A DNA stretch of 64,000 bases from Balaenoptera acutorostrata (GCF_949987535.1 NC_080064.1:132646708-132710707), one strand, 5' to 3'; counted from the stretch's first letter, positions 11,011 to 23,135 are shown. Numbers and translations: made by a program. The notes: generated from the letters alone by a model not told the origin.

Positions 11011-12214
11011 CTTTTCTTCTTTTGGTGATGTTTTCAATTATATATACTGTTGCATATTCTGATTATACAGCTCTCTGACTTCCCCTCAATAGTATTCTGA
11101 CTGAAGTTCGAGTTGCCTCAAACAAGAGCTTGATTAATAGCCCTTCTAGAGATCAAAATGTGAAAAAATTTCTAGGTAGCTTCCAAATTTAATTTGAGTA
11201 GCCAAACTAAGAAACTTAGAATTCTTTAAAGAATTATAGCCAAAGCAATTCATTTCTACTGACCTTCTGCAATACTTTTTAGAAGCAGAAAAATCTCTCT
11301 CTTTAAAATGTGTTGGGCTGAATATTTCAAAAGGCTTCAAGTGAGAAGTGTCTTAAAGCATTTGCTTTTCATTAAATGTCTTCTTTTGAATTAACATACT
11401 ATTAAAGTGTTCAAAAGTTATTATAAGCCCTGCTCACCTGGGGAGGAAGATTAAATAAGATAAAAATGAACTATCCAGCAGTTTAGGATGGAACTAAGAG
11501 ATTAGCATTAGGTATATCATTCATAGAGAGATTTAAATCATCAATGGAAATTCAGAAGAATTACTTGATATCACTGTACTTCTGCCTCCATACTTGTGTT
11601 TTCAGGGCCTATTCCATAGTGGTTGAGCAAGCCCAGTGTGCCTCAACTCCTTTTTTCCCTGTCACTGCTTTACAGTATTACATAATACTGGAAATATGCA
11701 AGTGTGACTATATACTACCTAATAGTCTTATTACATGTGGATACCAACTCTGTCTTTTTTGAGTATCTATATGTTTATTCAGGAATCATCATAGAGGAAC
11801 CATGAGCCAGTGGGACAATAGTCAGCCAGGAATCCAGCATTCCAGGTGTGGGCTTGTTCCTGCCACAAACAGTGAAAGCCTTTCCTCTGCCCTCTTCTAT
11901 TTATATTGATGAAACATGCCTTGGGAATTTTTGTAAGGCAGATGAAAGGTGATTCTGATCAGCCTGCTCAATGATTTCATCTTAGTTCACACATCTATAC
12001 TTTTTCAAATATAGGAGAGATCTGTTTCTCAAATAGGGGTTTTTATGACATTTTATTCAAGGAACTCAATTTTATACTTACCTTTACTGTTTTTGAAGCA
12101 TTTTAAGTGATTTTCCTACAGAAACAACTGTAAAGGTTGTGTTCCCCTTAGCATATATGCCCATCTCATTGGGCTTCCAAGTGAGGAAAATGTTTTGGAG
12201 TTATCTTTCTTCCA
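11011..12214. other. Unique DNA, no feature seen
   Basis: Repeat-poor. A donor-like ACTTACC (minus strand gtaagtat) near 12060 and another near 11436 (gtgagc) were noted. No open exon in a fitting phase could be built from either. Confidence 0.4.
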
Positions 12215-12335
12215 AATAGTTCAACAAATATTTATTCTTGCCTGCTCATGGGCTAGTCACAAGGCCAGGGACGGACATTAAGGTGAAAAAGATATGATTC
12301 CTGCCCTCAAAGAGCTCACACTTACTTCTAACGTT
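12215..12335 (-). repeat. L2 3' end, antisense
   Basis: Shows the L2 3' signature in reverse: 'caacaaatatttattcttgc', then 'ggccagggacggacattaag', then 'ttcctgccctcaaagagctc'. Old and diverged. Confidence 0.7.
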
Positions 12336-13040
12336 AGGAATGCTAATCTGTGATCAAGTTCAATCTAAAAAGTCTGCCATGCCTTTATGGAAAGCCCTTG
12401 GCATTCACTTGGAAATGGCCTAAGGACTTTTCTGTGTCTGTAAAACTACCAGTTAAATATCTAAAATGGGATGGGCTCTAAAAAGCAAAGTTAGACATGA
12501 CAAAGACTTGCCTTTGAGAACTAATGTTATTTACCTTGATTATTTCAAAATATATTGACCGAAGTGATTGTTTGAATCAATGGATGGTTTTGGGTGACTA
12601 CAGAATTTGCTCTCTTTGAAAATGTCATGGATAGGAAACACTGTTTCAGTTGGTTATCATTCCCAAGCTTGGCAAATTTTTATAATTTTAGGAATTCTCA
12701 AATTGAAACCAGGACTGAGTCTCGTTTCTATGTATTTATAAAGGAACAGTGTTACTAGTGTTTACAGTTAGAATATTTTGTGACATTCAGGTCTGCGTAC
12801 TTCAGATAGTATTTATATAGCTTTAATTTTTTTTGTTACAGGATTAGTTCATGAGCATTATAAAAGTTCAAATAATAGAAAGTATGTAAAGAAAAAGTTA
12901 ATAATCTTTCCCTCCAACATCCTGACCCTCTCTGCTTTTTCAAATTAATGGTAACAGTTTGATGTGATTCCTTTTACCACCTTCTCAATGGTCATTTTAT
13001 AGCTTCTTTATAGATGCCCAAATCCTTTCATATACAATGT
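12336..13040. other. Unique AT-rich DNA, no feature seen
   Basis: No recognised repeat, exon or RNA gene. Confidence 0.4.
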
Positions 13041-13185
13041 ATCCATTTCTTATAATAACCTTATGGGGTAAATATTGCCATCATTCCCATTTTATTGGTG
13101 GTGAAATTGAGGCTCAGAGAGGTTAAGCATATTGCTTCGTGGAATTACAGTAAGTGCAAGAACTCAAATTTTTCTAAGTCAAAGG
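13041..13185 (-). repeat. MIR SINE, antisense
   Basis: Carries the MIR core in reverse: 'cccattttattggtggtgaa', then 'gaggctcagagaggttaagc', then a trace of 'acagtaagtgcaagaactca'. Confidence 0.75.
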
Positions 13186-14400
13186 CCTGTACTCAGAAGC
13201 ATATTGTCAGCCCACATAGATAAATTTTTTCCTCTACTGAATTTGTATAGCACTTACATTTCCTATTAATAACTTGTCAATTATCTGCTGCCTTCTTTTA
13301 GTTTTATACTGAAATGTTGTTATTATTTCACATATTTGGATTTTTTCCCCCAAATAGAATGTGTTAATTGAAGGTAGGAATGGTGTCTTTATACTTTCTT
13401 TAACTAGCCTAAAGTAGGCCATTTAGTAAACTATCAAAGAATGAGTAAAAGCTACATAGTATGCATGTGCTTTCTGATCAAACATTTGTCATGATAATAA
13501 TTCAAGAATTAAAGCTGTCTTATTTTTTATCTTAAATGGAAAACATGGTACAATTTTAACATATATGTGTACTGCAGTTATGTATCAGATTGCACTGTTC
13601 TTTTAGAAATAGTTGTGAACATTGGGCCAGCCATATTTCCTTGCTTATTTTTGGCCTTCTAATCTTCTGGACGCATCCTGTGTAACTATCGGTCATACCA
13701 TCTTGTGTGAAAAGCAGGATCTAACCAAGATGTAGTGTTTCCTCTCTTGTTGTTTTCTCCTTCCCAGTTTGTATTTGAGATAAAAATCTAGTTGACCCCA
13801 GTTCATTGCAAATTAGGGAAGATAGCCCCACTTAGTTTGGCTTTATGTTGTGTGGATTAGCACTTTTTTTTTTTTTTTTTTTTAATTGGAGGCAATGCTG
13901 TCTTCTAATTGCCAGCATTTCCTATTTTGTCAGGGCCCGAAAGGACTGGGAGATTTGTTGTAGCAAAGCTTTCCCCTTTTCTCTCCTTCCCTGACTCTCA
14001 AACAAATGGCTGCCTTCAGATCACTGCAGAGAAGTGCCTTCTTAGCCAGAGATGCAACATCAGAGGCTGTAAAATAGAGGAGAAATAGTCCAGAAGAGTT
14101 AACAGATTTTCTTTCAACAACTGAAAAAGAAGTTAAATTAGAACAGCTATAAATCATAAGCTTAACGCAACTGATTTTACAGTCTTCAAAAAGCTTGCAA
14201 AAAGGCAAAGATTGTGAGAGAGTTGATTTTAAAACATACATTTACTAATGCATGTTTTGTTTTGCCCGTCTCTAGAATTTCCATTGCTGAGTCTGTTTAT
14301 TTAGAAATCAGCCCCTAACCAAAAGCAGTATATATTTTATGAACATTCTTTCCTCAAATCAATTGAGAAAGATAATGTTACGTCTTTGAGTTTTACTCAC
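13186..14400. other. Unique DNA with one poly-T run
   Basis: No transposon body recognised. A T-run of about 20 at 13864-13883 has no attached SINE or L1 sequence. The minus open frame at 13930-14241 lacks splice support. Confidence 0.4.
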
Positions 14401-14422
14401 CACTGGCGTGCACAGCAGCCAT
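14401..14422 (-). CDS. Weak candidate first coding exon (minus strand)
   Basis: On the minus strand an ATG in good Kozak context (GAAATGG) at 14420-14422 starts MAAVHAS. It runs 22 nt into gtgagtaaaa, a near-consensus donor. The same frame is also open further upstream, back to a possible acceptor near 14486. The exon would end in phase 1, which does not match the phase-0 start of the candidate exon at 9667, so at least one more exon would be needed. May be chance. Confidence 0.15.
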
Positions 14423-15615
14423 TTCTATATTCCAGTAACATAATACATCCGGCAGACAAACCTTACAAACTCTGGCTCTATTGAAAACCAGTTGCATGAA
14501 GGTAAATATATGATTTATGACTCCAGTAAAATTTGAAGTACTGTCTTGAAATCTTTAGGGGGAAGCAAGATAAAGGGGTTGGAAAATTGGTGCTGGCCTT
14601 TTCAGGCGGATTTTAAGTGAGAGCGTACTAGGAATGCAGTCTGCTCCCTGCCTCAGCCCCCAAAAGCTGACGAGCATCATCTGAATGCTATGTGCTATGG
14701 ACTCTTATTGAATTCCACGTTACAATCAGACTTTAAAATGAGTACTGGCTCACTTGGACAAGAGAAATATGGTGTACTCGGGTCACTGACAATTTTAGAA
14801 TATTGACTCCTGATGTCTTTTGGCATCACCAATAGTTTATTTCCTTAGTACGACTCAGAAACAAGCATGCGTGGTTTCAAAAAGGGAAAGAAAATCTGCA
14901 TGTGCATCACATAAATACTCAGAAAGCACGTTTTTGCAGGGGTAGAGAAAGTATCCTTTCTGTGGCTCGGGGTGCAAGTGAAGCATATTGGCTACAAGGA
15001 GACGTGTGTGTGAAGAGAGCTTTCTGCTTTATCCAGAATACCTGCAATTATGCAGTAGATTGTTACAGAGGCTCCAAGTCTTTAAGTGATGATACGCATA
15101 CCTGCGTAATACATGGCACAGGATCTTTATTTTAGGATTTATAATCTTTTGCTATATTCAGAAGGGAAACATAAATTATATGAATTGCTAAAAGGGTTAA
15201 ATCCAACATAAATCTGTTCAGTTGAGAATATTATAGTTACCTTAACTGGCTTCCCAATTCTGTTCATTCTCCAGAGAATTTATTTAAGGGATATATGAGA
15301 CCATATTAAAATACTTCTATTCATGCCACCATGAGAATTTGCTTTACTTTTCTAGACAAATGAAAGCACTTGGGGTATAAATTAGTTCATGTTGAAAGGT
15401 TATTTCCATGTTGCAAGTGACTATTAATCACATATCTTTATGAAAGCACTTATTTGCATATTAACCAAAAGTTGCTTCAATTTGCCATGCAGAATCAGAT
15501 TATGTAACTTCATTGACTCCCAGGACTACAGTGCAAAAGTTGTAGAGAAAGGAAAGTGTACTGTTTTCCATTTTTAAAGGTTTGTTTTGTTTCTTTCTAA
15601 TATTTTTTTTTTTGA
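14423..15615. other. Unique DNA, repeat-poor
   Basis: No transposon, exon or RNA gene recognised. The + strand open frame at 14902-15135 has no acceptor or donor of note. Confidence 0.4.
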
Positions 15616-15930
15616 GACTTATTTTATACCAGGCCTCCATGCTAGTTTTTCACATGTGATGTAATTTAATCCAACAACCCCGAAAGGTAGGATTTCTCCA
15701 AGGTTGCAGATGAAGCGGAAGCAGGAGGCAGTGCAGCGTGAGGGTTTTGGAGGTGGAGGGCGTGGGTTTGAATCCTGTCTTCACAACTCATTATTTGGTG
15801 ACCTTGGCAATCGTTTAACTACAGTATTCTGAGCTCCAGTTTCCTCATCTGTAAAATAGGGTTTCTCTGAGGACTAAAAGGGGTAATGTGTGAGAAAAGG
15901 TTGGATCAGGGCCTGGCGCAGAGGAGGGCC
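15616..15930 (+). repeat. Two MIR fragments
   Basis: 15616-15715 resembles reverse MIR ('atgtaatttaatccaacaac', 'aaggttgcagatgaagcgga'). 15718-15930 is a well-preserved forward MIR: 'gggtttgaatcctgtcttca', 'ggtgaccttggcaatcgttt' and 'tcctcatctgtaaaataggg'. The open frame at 15886-16104 starts inside it and is not a gene. Confidence 0.75.
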
Positions 15931-17686
15931 TCATGCAGCTTAGGTACTGCTGGGAGGGCACAGGCAGGCCCCCACCTCGATTCAGTTACTGATCCTCTAT
16001 TCAAAACCAGGTCCTGTGACTCCAAAGCACAAGCAACAGCAAGTACTGTTCAGGAAGAAAGTGTTATTTTCCTCAAGGTGTTTATAATCTCATTGGGTAA
16101 ATAAATCATCTGTGTGTAAAACAAGTAAAAATAGAAGAAAATGCTTGATTCTGAAAGAAAGACAACAGGGTTTTTAAAAAACACTGTAGTGGGAGAGGCT
16201 CCTTAAGATAACCTTTTGGAGAATCTCTTTGAAAAGTCAGTAATGACCTTCCTCTCCTTTGAGTGTATCTGCTTTTATTATAGTTTTGCATGTATATATT
16301 AAAACACATGTGTTTACACAAGCGTAAACATGTGTAAGTGCATCTATGTGTATGGGTGTATATATACTTTGTAAATATTTATATAATTTATAAATATTTT
16401 TATATATCTATATCTATATATACTTTTAAACTAAACCAGATCTCTATATGAGAATTACCAACATCAAAATCAATTCTTTTCCCTTTTTAAAAGCTAAAGC
16501 ACGTGAATGTTTCTTGTAATCTTAGATGTTAGTTTTAGCGTGTGCACATTTCATTCTTTTTTTAAAAAATTGTGCCTGCCAGAGCTTTATAGCACCAGTT
16601 GAAGGTTAACAAGTGAAAATTAGGTAGGAAATGCCTTTGTAATTTTGCAAATGCAACATTTTAAGGGGATTGATTCCTCTACAGGTGGAGCTATCACTGA
16701 CTGCATTTAAAAACCGCACGCACACTTTGTGTAGTATTGGTTTGGTTTTGTTTAGGAACAGTTTACTCCCAACCTTCTGCCTTGTAACAAACTGTTTTCC
16801 TCGAGTGCGTGCTACTTCATTTGCATTTCAAGAAAGAACTAGTCTTGGATTTTATTGGCTAGAATGGATTATGATTGCTTTTGAAATATTGGCTTGTTTT
16901 GTTGGGGAACTAGTAGTTTTTTAAATAGTTTGTTTTCTTCAAGGGATCTGGACTCCATTGAAAGTGTCTGAGGGTAGCCTCAGGTGCTGTCCGGCCCAGT
17001 GTATGCATCAACTCACTGGAGATGATGCTTAGAATTCACTCTGCATTTTCAGGGCCTCATGAAATTATTACTGAGAAGCTCATCAAAGAACTAAAAGAAC
17101 TTAAAGTTCTTTTTTTTTTTTCCTTCAAGTTTTCTAAACAGAGAAAACAAGAACCAGAATAAGCTGTATAAGAGGAATCTTTTGATTTTTCTAAAAGTAA
17201 GTGCCTTCTGCCAGTAGTGAAGCCAGTGTGAAGATAGTTGTACTTACCTCCCTTATTTCATGATTTCAGTCCATGAAATTTTCAGTACTACATTTCAATT
17301 GGTTAAGTTTTAGAAAGTTGACTCCCTCATTTTTTTAAGCGTTAAAAAGGACAAGAAGGCTAATGGGAGTTTATTTTCCAGTAAATTTTGCCCTGCCTGT
17401 TTTCTAAATCAATCTTAATTTTAGTTCCACCTTTGCCTTCAGATCATAAAATAATTGCTGTTAGTCCCCCAATAGTGCTCATACTGGTTATGAGCAGTTA
17501 TGTTGGATCCAATTTGTTAAAGTCAATTCTAACTTCATTTTATTATTGTTTAATTTTATTTTGCTTTGACAGTATTTTGTATATTCAGACTCATTTAGAT
17601 GAATGCCACTTCTGTTGCATTCCTATACTGTATCATTTTCAGTGCATTTGTCTGTTGTATGTATATGCAGGGTTTTCTGAACGTAT
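15931..17686. other. Unique DNA with AT-rich low-complexity patch
   Basis: 16340-16425 is an alternating TA-rich patch. An ATTTGCAT octamer sits near 16819. A minus-strand GGGAG^GTAAGTAC donor match lies near 17245, but all frames before it are stopped, so at best a non-coding exon. No repeats recognised. Confidence 0.35.
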
Positions 17687-17837
17687 CAAATTCCCCACTT
17701 TTTTTTTTTTTTTTGGGCTTGGCTGTACAGCTTGCAGGATCTTAGTTCCTGACCAGGGATCGAACCCGTACCCCCTGCAATGGAAGCACGGAGTCCTAAC
17801 CACTGGACTGCCAGGGAATTCCCCAAATTCCCCACTT
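17687..17837 (-). mobile_element. CHR-1 type SINE
   Basis: Antisense short tRNA-derived SINE of cetartiodactyls. The tRNA B box appears reversed as 'ggatcgaaccc', and the tRNA-like head ends in 'ccactggactgccagggaat'. On the + strand it begins with the poly-T tail. A 14-bp duplication CAAATTCCCCACTT flanks it (17687-17700 and 17824-17837). It generates most of the 192-codon open frame at 17388-17966, which is therefore not a gene. Confidence 0.9.
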
Positions 17838-18261
17838 AAAAACTATCATTCCCATGGTACATATTTCCTTCACATTAAGTATAGGAGACTTTTAGTGAGT
17901 TTTTTGTGTATGTGTATACTGATGGAAACTGTTTGGAAAGACCCTGTTAAAAACTGTTCTTTGTAAGATTATTTCCATAATACAGTTCCCTTTGCTTACC
18001 TACATCAATAGAAGTTTCAAATTAACATTTATAGTGAAACTACTATAGCCAACTATAGCCAAGTTGCTCAGTGCCTAGAGCAGAAGATGTTTGGTGATTT
18101 AGTATTCATAGAGATTAAATTAATTGTATTTGATTTCAAAATTTCATCTTTCTTGTACAAATTCCCCTTCTTTGAAGTTACTTTAAACCTTTGCCTTCTT
18201 GGATACAACTGAGGTATAAGAGAAGGAGTACCAAAATTGACTGATTCTAGTTCAGCTCTGC
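17838..18261. other. Unique AT-rich DNA
   Basis: No recognised repeat, exon or RNA gene. Confidence 0.4.
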
Positions 18262-18402
18262 CATTTTCTCATTTGTCAAATGAGAGGTGGTTGGGAGGGG
18301 GTGGTTGGGAGCAGGTCTGATTTAGATAATAATGACAAAATAAATTGGGATGTTTTTGAAGACTTTTTCAACAATTCATATAGCAACAGCTTGGAGAATT
18401 GT
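18262..18402 (+). repeat. Copy 1 of a 128-bp local direct repeat
   Basis: Matches 22046-22173 along its whole length at about 90% identity. It differs mainly by a tandem duplication of about 13 bp (GGTGGTTGGGAG unit at 18287-18312) in this copy. Sharp edges, no poly-A, no target-site duplication seen. Not recognised as a known transposon. Confidence 0.8.
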
Positions 18403-18953
18403 CATGGCACTGCCTTGGGGCCGGTGGTTGTGGCGCTTTAGCAGATACCATTTCCACCCTTGGTAACTTCTGTGGTGTTGCTGGATGTCTAAGGAGAGGA
18501 AGATCTGAGAATATTAGTTAAACTAGTTATTGTGTCAGAAGGCAGTGGTATGTGTTATTGCACCATACTGTATCTCTACCAAAGTGATCAGAGGGCATTC
18601 AGGAGAATAGGCTTATTATTAACTTTTGTTCCTTTCTTCTCCTCCTCTTTCCTACTGTTCTGTCTTCCCTCTCTGCCCCTCCTCTGCTCAGTGTGAGACT
18701 TTCTGTAGCTCTTCCCTCTCCTCTCCAGCCACAGTTCTTCCTGATTCTTCTTTAGGAAACAGAGTTGGAATTGAGCTACCAGTAAAAATATGTATTAGAC
18801 TGTTTAACGAGATTTTGTTTTTTCTCCTTGAATTTTCAATCAGATAAATTTAATCCTGTGTATGCATTGCTTAAAAACAAATAGCTCCAGAACTAAACTA
18901 AATTGTTTTTATACTTCCTTGTGGCCTTTAAAATAATCTTCTTCAGAGGCAGT
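18403..18953. other. Unique DNA with a pyrimidine-rich stretch
   Basis: 18628-18745 is rich in CT. No recognised repeat. The open frame there lacks splice support. Confidence 0.4.
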
Positions 18954-19078
18954 GATTTTTTATTTTTTGGCCTCACCTCACGGCTTGCAGGATCTCAGTT
19001 CCCTGACCAGGGATTGAACCTGGGCCACGGAAGTGAAAGTGCCGAGTCCTAACCACTGGACCGCCAGAAAATTCCCCG
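18954..19078 (-). mobile_element. CHR-1 type SINE
   Basis: Antisense. Shows 'cggcttgcaggatctcagtt', 'ccctgaccagggattgaacc', and 'ctaaccactggaccgccaga'. More diverged than the copy at 17.7 kb, with no clear target-site duplication. Confidence 0.85.
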
Positions 19079-19189
19079 TACCATTTTGCTTTAAATCGAC
19101 TTTCTCATGGCTCCAGAGAATATTGCATATCAGGTATTTCCAGATAGCCTTATAGACCTCATTGTCCGTTCCATTCATTCATCCATTTG

Positions 19190-19375
19190 TTGTTTGTGCT
19201 CTGCTGATTCTTCTCAGACTGTTGCTTGACTTGTTCTGGCATTTATGTCTCATCTTTTTCACTTGATTATAAACTTTTTGAGGGCAGGGGCCACACCTGT
19301 AGTTGCTATGTATGCTGCACAATGGCTTCCCAAATGGAATCAGGTTAATAAACACATATTGATCAATCTGAGAAT
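19190..19375 (+). repeat. L2 3' end
   Basis: Forward L2 terminal part: 'ttgagggcaggggccacacc' followed by 'ggttaataaacacatattga'. Diverged. Confidence 0.55.
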
Positions 19376-20860
19376 TTCCTGAACGTGGAGAGTCAAAGAA
19401 AGGAGATTCCTTCTTAAGTAGGAATCAAGGCCACCCAAAATCACCTTCCTAATTACATTTTTAACGTCTTTATTTACCTTTACAAAGACTTTCAATGTAA
19501 ACTGCAATGCAGAATGCTCTAACGCACAGGCCATTTGTAGTGCATTTGAGAGTGTGCTTAGAATGTGCCACAAAATGCTACAGATGCCACCTTACTTAAA
19601 AATCACTCAAGGAAGAATGTTTCAGATGAATGTCTGCTGGGAAACGACTGCCAGGAGAAATGTGGAAACCACATGAAATTCACTACATAAAGAAATCTGG
19701 TTTCCATTCCTGCACCACATTTTGTGCTAGCAGGAAGAAGATAAACAAGCTGTTTAAAACTAAAGTGACTAGCAAAGGGATTAAATTTTAAAATCCTGTA
19801 TCGTAAATGCATTTTGGAATTTGTGAAATTTAATCCCATCACATAGGACCCTTTAAGAAGGGAGAAAATATGTTGAGTCTTCTAGTCTTAGATATCTCAG
19901 TGGAATGGATGAGTAATTTTGCTTCCTGTTGATGAGTAGTAATACTCTAACATTTGTCTTAGTTGAAATTAAAACGAAAGTCTCATTCTGGTTTTTGGTA
20001 GGCAGACATTCTTTTGAGAGAGAGAAAGGGAAGAAAGCAGAAAAACCCTCTTTTTTTGGTTAGCTTTAGATCATCCCTTTTAGGGATAGGGGAATTTTAC
20101 TGTAGTGTTTTAATTTAGCTATGTAAAACTTGATATGAATAGGTGTATGGATGGGCTAGTTGGGAGTAGGAGGGTTCAACTGTTTTAATTTTCAGAAAAA
20201 TATTCTGGAGATTCTTTTTTAGTTTTCTATTTAGTAGCCCTTATATATTTATAATTTAAATAATAAATATAAATAATTTATAATTTATATAATTTAAATA
20301 TATTTGAAGTTGGCATTTAAGGAAGAATAAACATGATTAAGATAAAGTAGATTGTGAATAATAAAAATGTTAACATTTAAAATATAAAGACCAATCATTC
20401 AAATTGTCATTTCCCTTTAATAAACGTGACCAGATCATACATACCCATGTTTAGGAGTAACACACCTGCATTTCTGAAGTCAGTGGGCCTTGTGCTTTGA
20501 AAAAAAAAAAAAAAAAACAACTTGAGCTCAGGATTACGAAATCAAGTTGATTATATACTTGAATAGATTAAAACTTTTCCTTCCACAACTTAATTTCCCA
20601 CTTTATGTTGGAAAGGGAGGCTGAGTTGTTTAAGGTTTATTTTATATACTCTTATTTAACATGGTGTTTTTTGGGGGTTTGTTTTGTTTTGCTTTTTACT
20701 ATTTTAACTTCCAATCTGAAAACTTTTAGCTGGCTACACTTAATAACTAATACATAATTAGTCTAAGCCTACATTTATAGCCAAGGTGTCTTGTGTCCTT
20801 GGAAAGTGCTGTTTTTTAGATAAGATGTAAAAATAAACTTCCAGTCACTCCATTCATTTG
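19376..20860. other. Unique AT-rich DNA
   Basis: No interspersed repeat recognised, apart from AT-rich low complexity at 20235-20305 and an A-run at 20500-20517. Confidence 0.4.
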
Positions 20861-20985
20861 TTCTCTCATTCACTCATTTACTCCGTAAACATTTATCAGA
20901 CTTCTACTATGTTACAGACACTGTGCTGGAGATAGAAGGATAAATAACACAAAACTCATGCCTTCTAGGAGTTTGTTTGAGATTA
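20861..20985 (-). repeat. L2 3' end, antisense
   Basis: 'cattcactcatttactccgt', 'aaacatttatcagacttcta', 'gacactgtgctggagataga' are the reversed L2 terminus. Confidence 0.7.
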
Positions 20986-21134
20986 CTTAAAGGGCAAAAA
21001 CCGTTGTTAAGACGAAAGAATGGTTTCAATCTTTTGGATAAATATATAGTTACAAAAATGCTCAGGTTTATCTAACAGTATGCTGTTATCTGTTTAAACA
21101 CTGCAGAACTAGATTTTCTTTGTTTGTTGTTTTT

Positions 21135-21325
21135 GGGTAAGCAGTAGAATAGTGGTTGAGTGTACAAACTATGGAGCTAGATGGCCTGGGTATGTATCCA
21201 GCTCTACCACTTACTTTGCTGTGTGACCTGGGGGATATTACTTGCCGTTCTTGTGATTTGGGGATGAAAGCGCTTTACATACTGCCTGGTGTTTATTAAG
21301 CACTTTAATAAATGTTAGCTTCAGG
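21135..21325 (+). repeat. MIR SINE
   Basis: Near full-length forward MIR: 'tagtggttgagtgtacaaac', 'tggcctgggtatgtatccag', 'gctgtgtgacctgggggata', ending 'cactttaataaatgttagc'. Confidence 0.85.
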
Positions 21326-22045
21326 GATGATTTTCAAGATATTTAACAAGCAGTATAGTAGAAGCACCAAACACTTAGAGCTGCTATTGGCTATAAAATC
21401 TGATATGACCACACCAGTGTGTATGGTCCAGATCAGCTCATTTAGCCTCTATTGTTATTATTGTTTCTACTTAAAACTTCTGAACCAAGCTTTATGCCTC
21501 ACCCCCATCCCATCCTATGGACCATGACCCTGGGCCAGGCTCTGTGGAGCACACAGTCCTGGAGTTTCTAGGGTGCCTGCAATTCATATTTTTTAAATCT
21601 TTTTATTTTTAAGTAGCTAGACTTAGTGTAGACTTATTTTCATGTTCCAGACAATTTGGGATGCTTTTCTTAACTAATAACTTTGAGAAAGACACCAGAG
21701 CCAAGCCTTGGATTCTCTATTTCTTTCCCCTAATGTTGATTGGTAATTGTGATAGTGTAGGTCTTATTCTTTTTTTTTTTTCCTTCCTTCTTCTTTTTCT
21801 CCACTTCTCCTCTCCATTCCTTGTTTCCTCTTCCTCCACCTCTTTCCTCTCCCCCCCTACTCCTTCTTATTATAAGAAGAAAATAATATCTAAAGCTAGT
21901 TGCCTCACATTCTTTTTTAGAAAGACATGTATACCATACATAAATTTACTCTTTACAGTAACTGGTCAGTAGTTTGTGGTAAGGGTTGAATGGATATAAG
22001 AGCATTTGGGGAAAGTTAAAAGACATATGAGGTGCAAAAGACTGT
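21326..22045. other. Unique DNA with pyrimidine-rich tract
   Basis: 21768-21870 is a CT-rich low-complexity run that produces a leucine/serine-rich open frame (21661-21972), not a gene. Nothing else recognised. Confidence 0.4.
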
Positions 22046-22173
22046 CATTTTCTCATTTGTCAAAGGAGAGGTGGTTGGGAGAAGGTCTGACTTAGATGAT
22101 AATGACAAAATAAACTGGGTTGTTTTTGAAGACATTCTTCAACAGTTCATACAGCAGCAGTCTGGAGAATTGT
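22046..22173 (+). repeat. Copy 2 of a 128-bp local direct repeat
   Basis: Partner of 18262-18402, same orientation, about 3.8 kb downstream. About a dozen substitutions and one short duplication difference. The flanks do not match. An old MIR starts just after it. Confidence 0.8.
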
Positions 22174-22189
22174 TTCAACTGACACTAGT

Positions 22190-22395
22190 TGCTTAACTGT
22201 AATTAATTCACTTGATCTGTCTGTTACATTTTCTCCATCTGTTAAAATGGCATGCTAATAGAACCTTTCTCATAGGATGTTGTGAGGATTAAACAAGGAA
22301 ATACATATCAGGCACTTAGAACATAAATTTCAATAGTCATTTAAGTTATTGTGCTTATCATGCACTTAGAATATAGCTAGGATTCAATAATTTTA
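22190..22395 (+). repeat. MIR SINE
   Basis: Forward MIR 3' half: 'ttctccatctgttaaaatgg', 'ggatgttgtgaggattaaac', 'tatcaggcacttagaacata'. Confidence 0.7.
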
Positions 22396-23135
22396 TTTAA
22401 TTTATTCAGCAGATATTTAGAGTACTTACTATGTGCCAGATACTATTCTAGGCAGTGGAGATACAACAGACAAAAATCCCTGCCCTCCTGACAGACCAGT
22501 GCTTTGGAAAAAAAATTAAAGCAGGAAAAGGGAGCAGAGAATCTAGGAAATGGGTTGCAATGTAAAATAGGGTGGTTAGGAAACATGATGTTGGAGAAAA
22601 TATGTGCAAGTGGTGAGGGTATGAATACACAGCTCTTGCTGGGGAAAGAGGCTTTCAGGTAGAGAGAACAGTATATGCAAAGACACCAAGGCAAGAGTAT
22701 GCCTGGAGGCCAGTGGGCCTGGAATAGAATGAGAGAGAGTAGGAAGAGGTGAAGTTGGTACTAGAGACCTGCTTAAGATCTGAATGATACAATGACAGGC
22801 ATAGAGAAGGGGGAACAGGAACATACCAGAGAAGGCTTCTTAGAGGGGAAGGTAGACCTAGGAAATGAATAGACTATGAAGAAGTGCATGGAAAAAGGAG
22901 AACATTCCTGTTAAGGGAAAGAACAAGAATGAGAGTGAAGGCACAGACAGTGGAGGAGGTACGTTTTGATTGCATCCGAGTAGTCTGTCCAGAACAGAGG
23001 TTGAACAGTGGGGGAGGGAGGGACACAAGATTGGATAAATAGAGTGGTATTGGATGATGGAGCACCCCGAAAGTTAGGCAGAGGACTTTTAGTTTCTGCT
23101 GATTTAAAAAAAAAAAATGTTTCTAGTCAATAGAT
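22396..23135 (-). repeat. Long L2 LINE fragment, antisense
   Basis: Begins with the reversed L2 end ('ttcagcagatatttagagta', 'ctatgtgccagatactattc', 'aaaaatccctgccctcctga'). It runs on through inner L2 sequence ('ggtagagagaacagtatatg', 'agacaccaaggcaagagtat', 'ggccagtgggcctggaatag'). A LINE-1 inserted at its far end. Overlapping minus open frames here are L2-derived noise. Confidence 0.75.

Noticed and set aside
12060..12110. Minus-strand donor gtaagtat with a 34-nt possible exon
   Set aside because: Its phase cannot join the candidate exons at 9.6 kb or 14.4 kb without a stop.
17230..17345. Perfect minus-strand donor GTAAGTAC with a possible acceptor
   Set aside because: All three frames of the would-be exon are stopped. 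A perfect donor is expected several times per strand in 64 kb by chance.
17388..17966. 192-codon + strand open frame
   Set aside because: It crosses an antisense CHR-1 SINE and its poly-T tail. The only orderly part is repeat translation.
22443..23065. Several minus open frames rich in Phe, Ser and Pro
   Set aside because: Antisense L2 sequence read in shifting frames.
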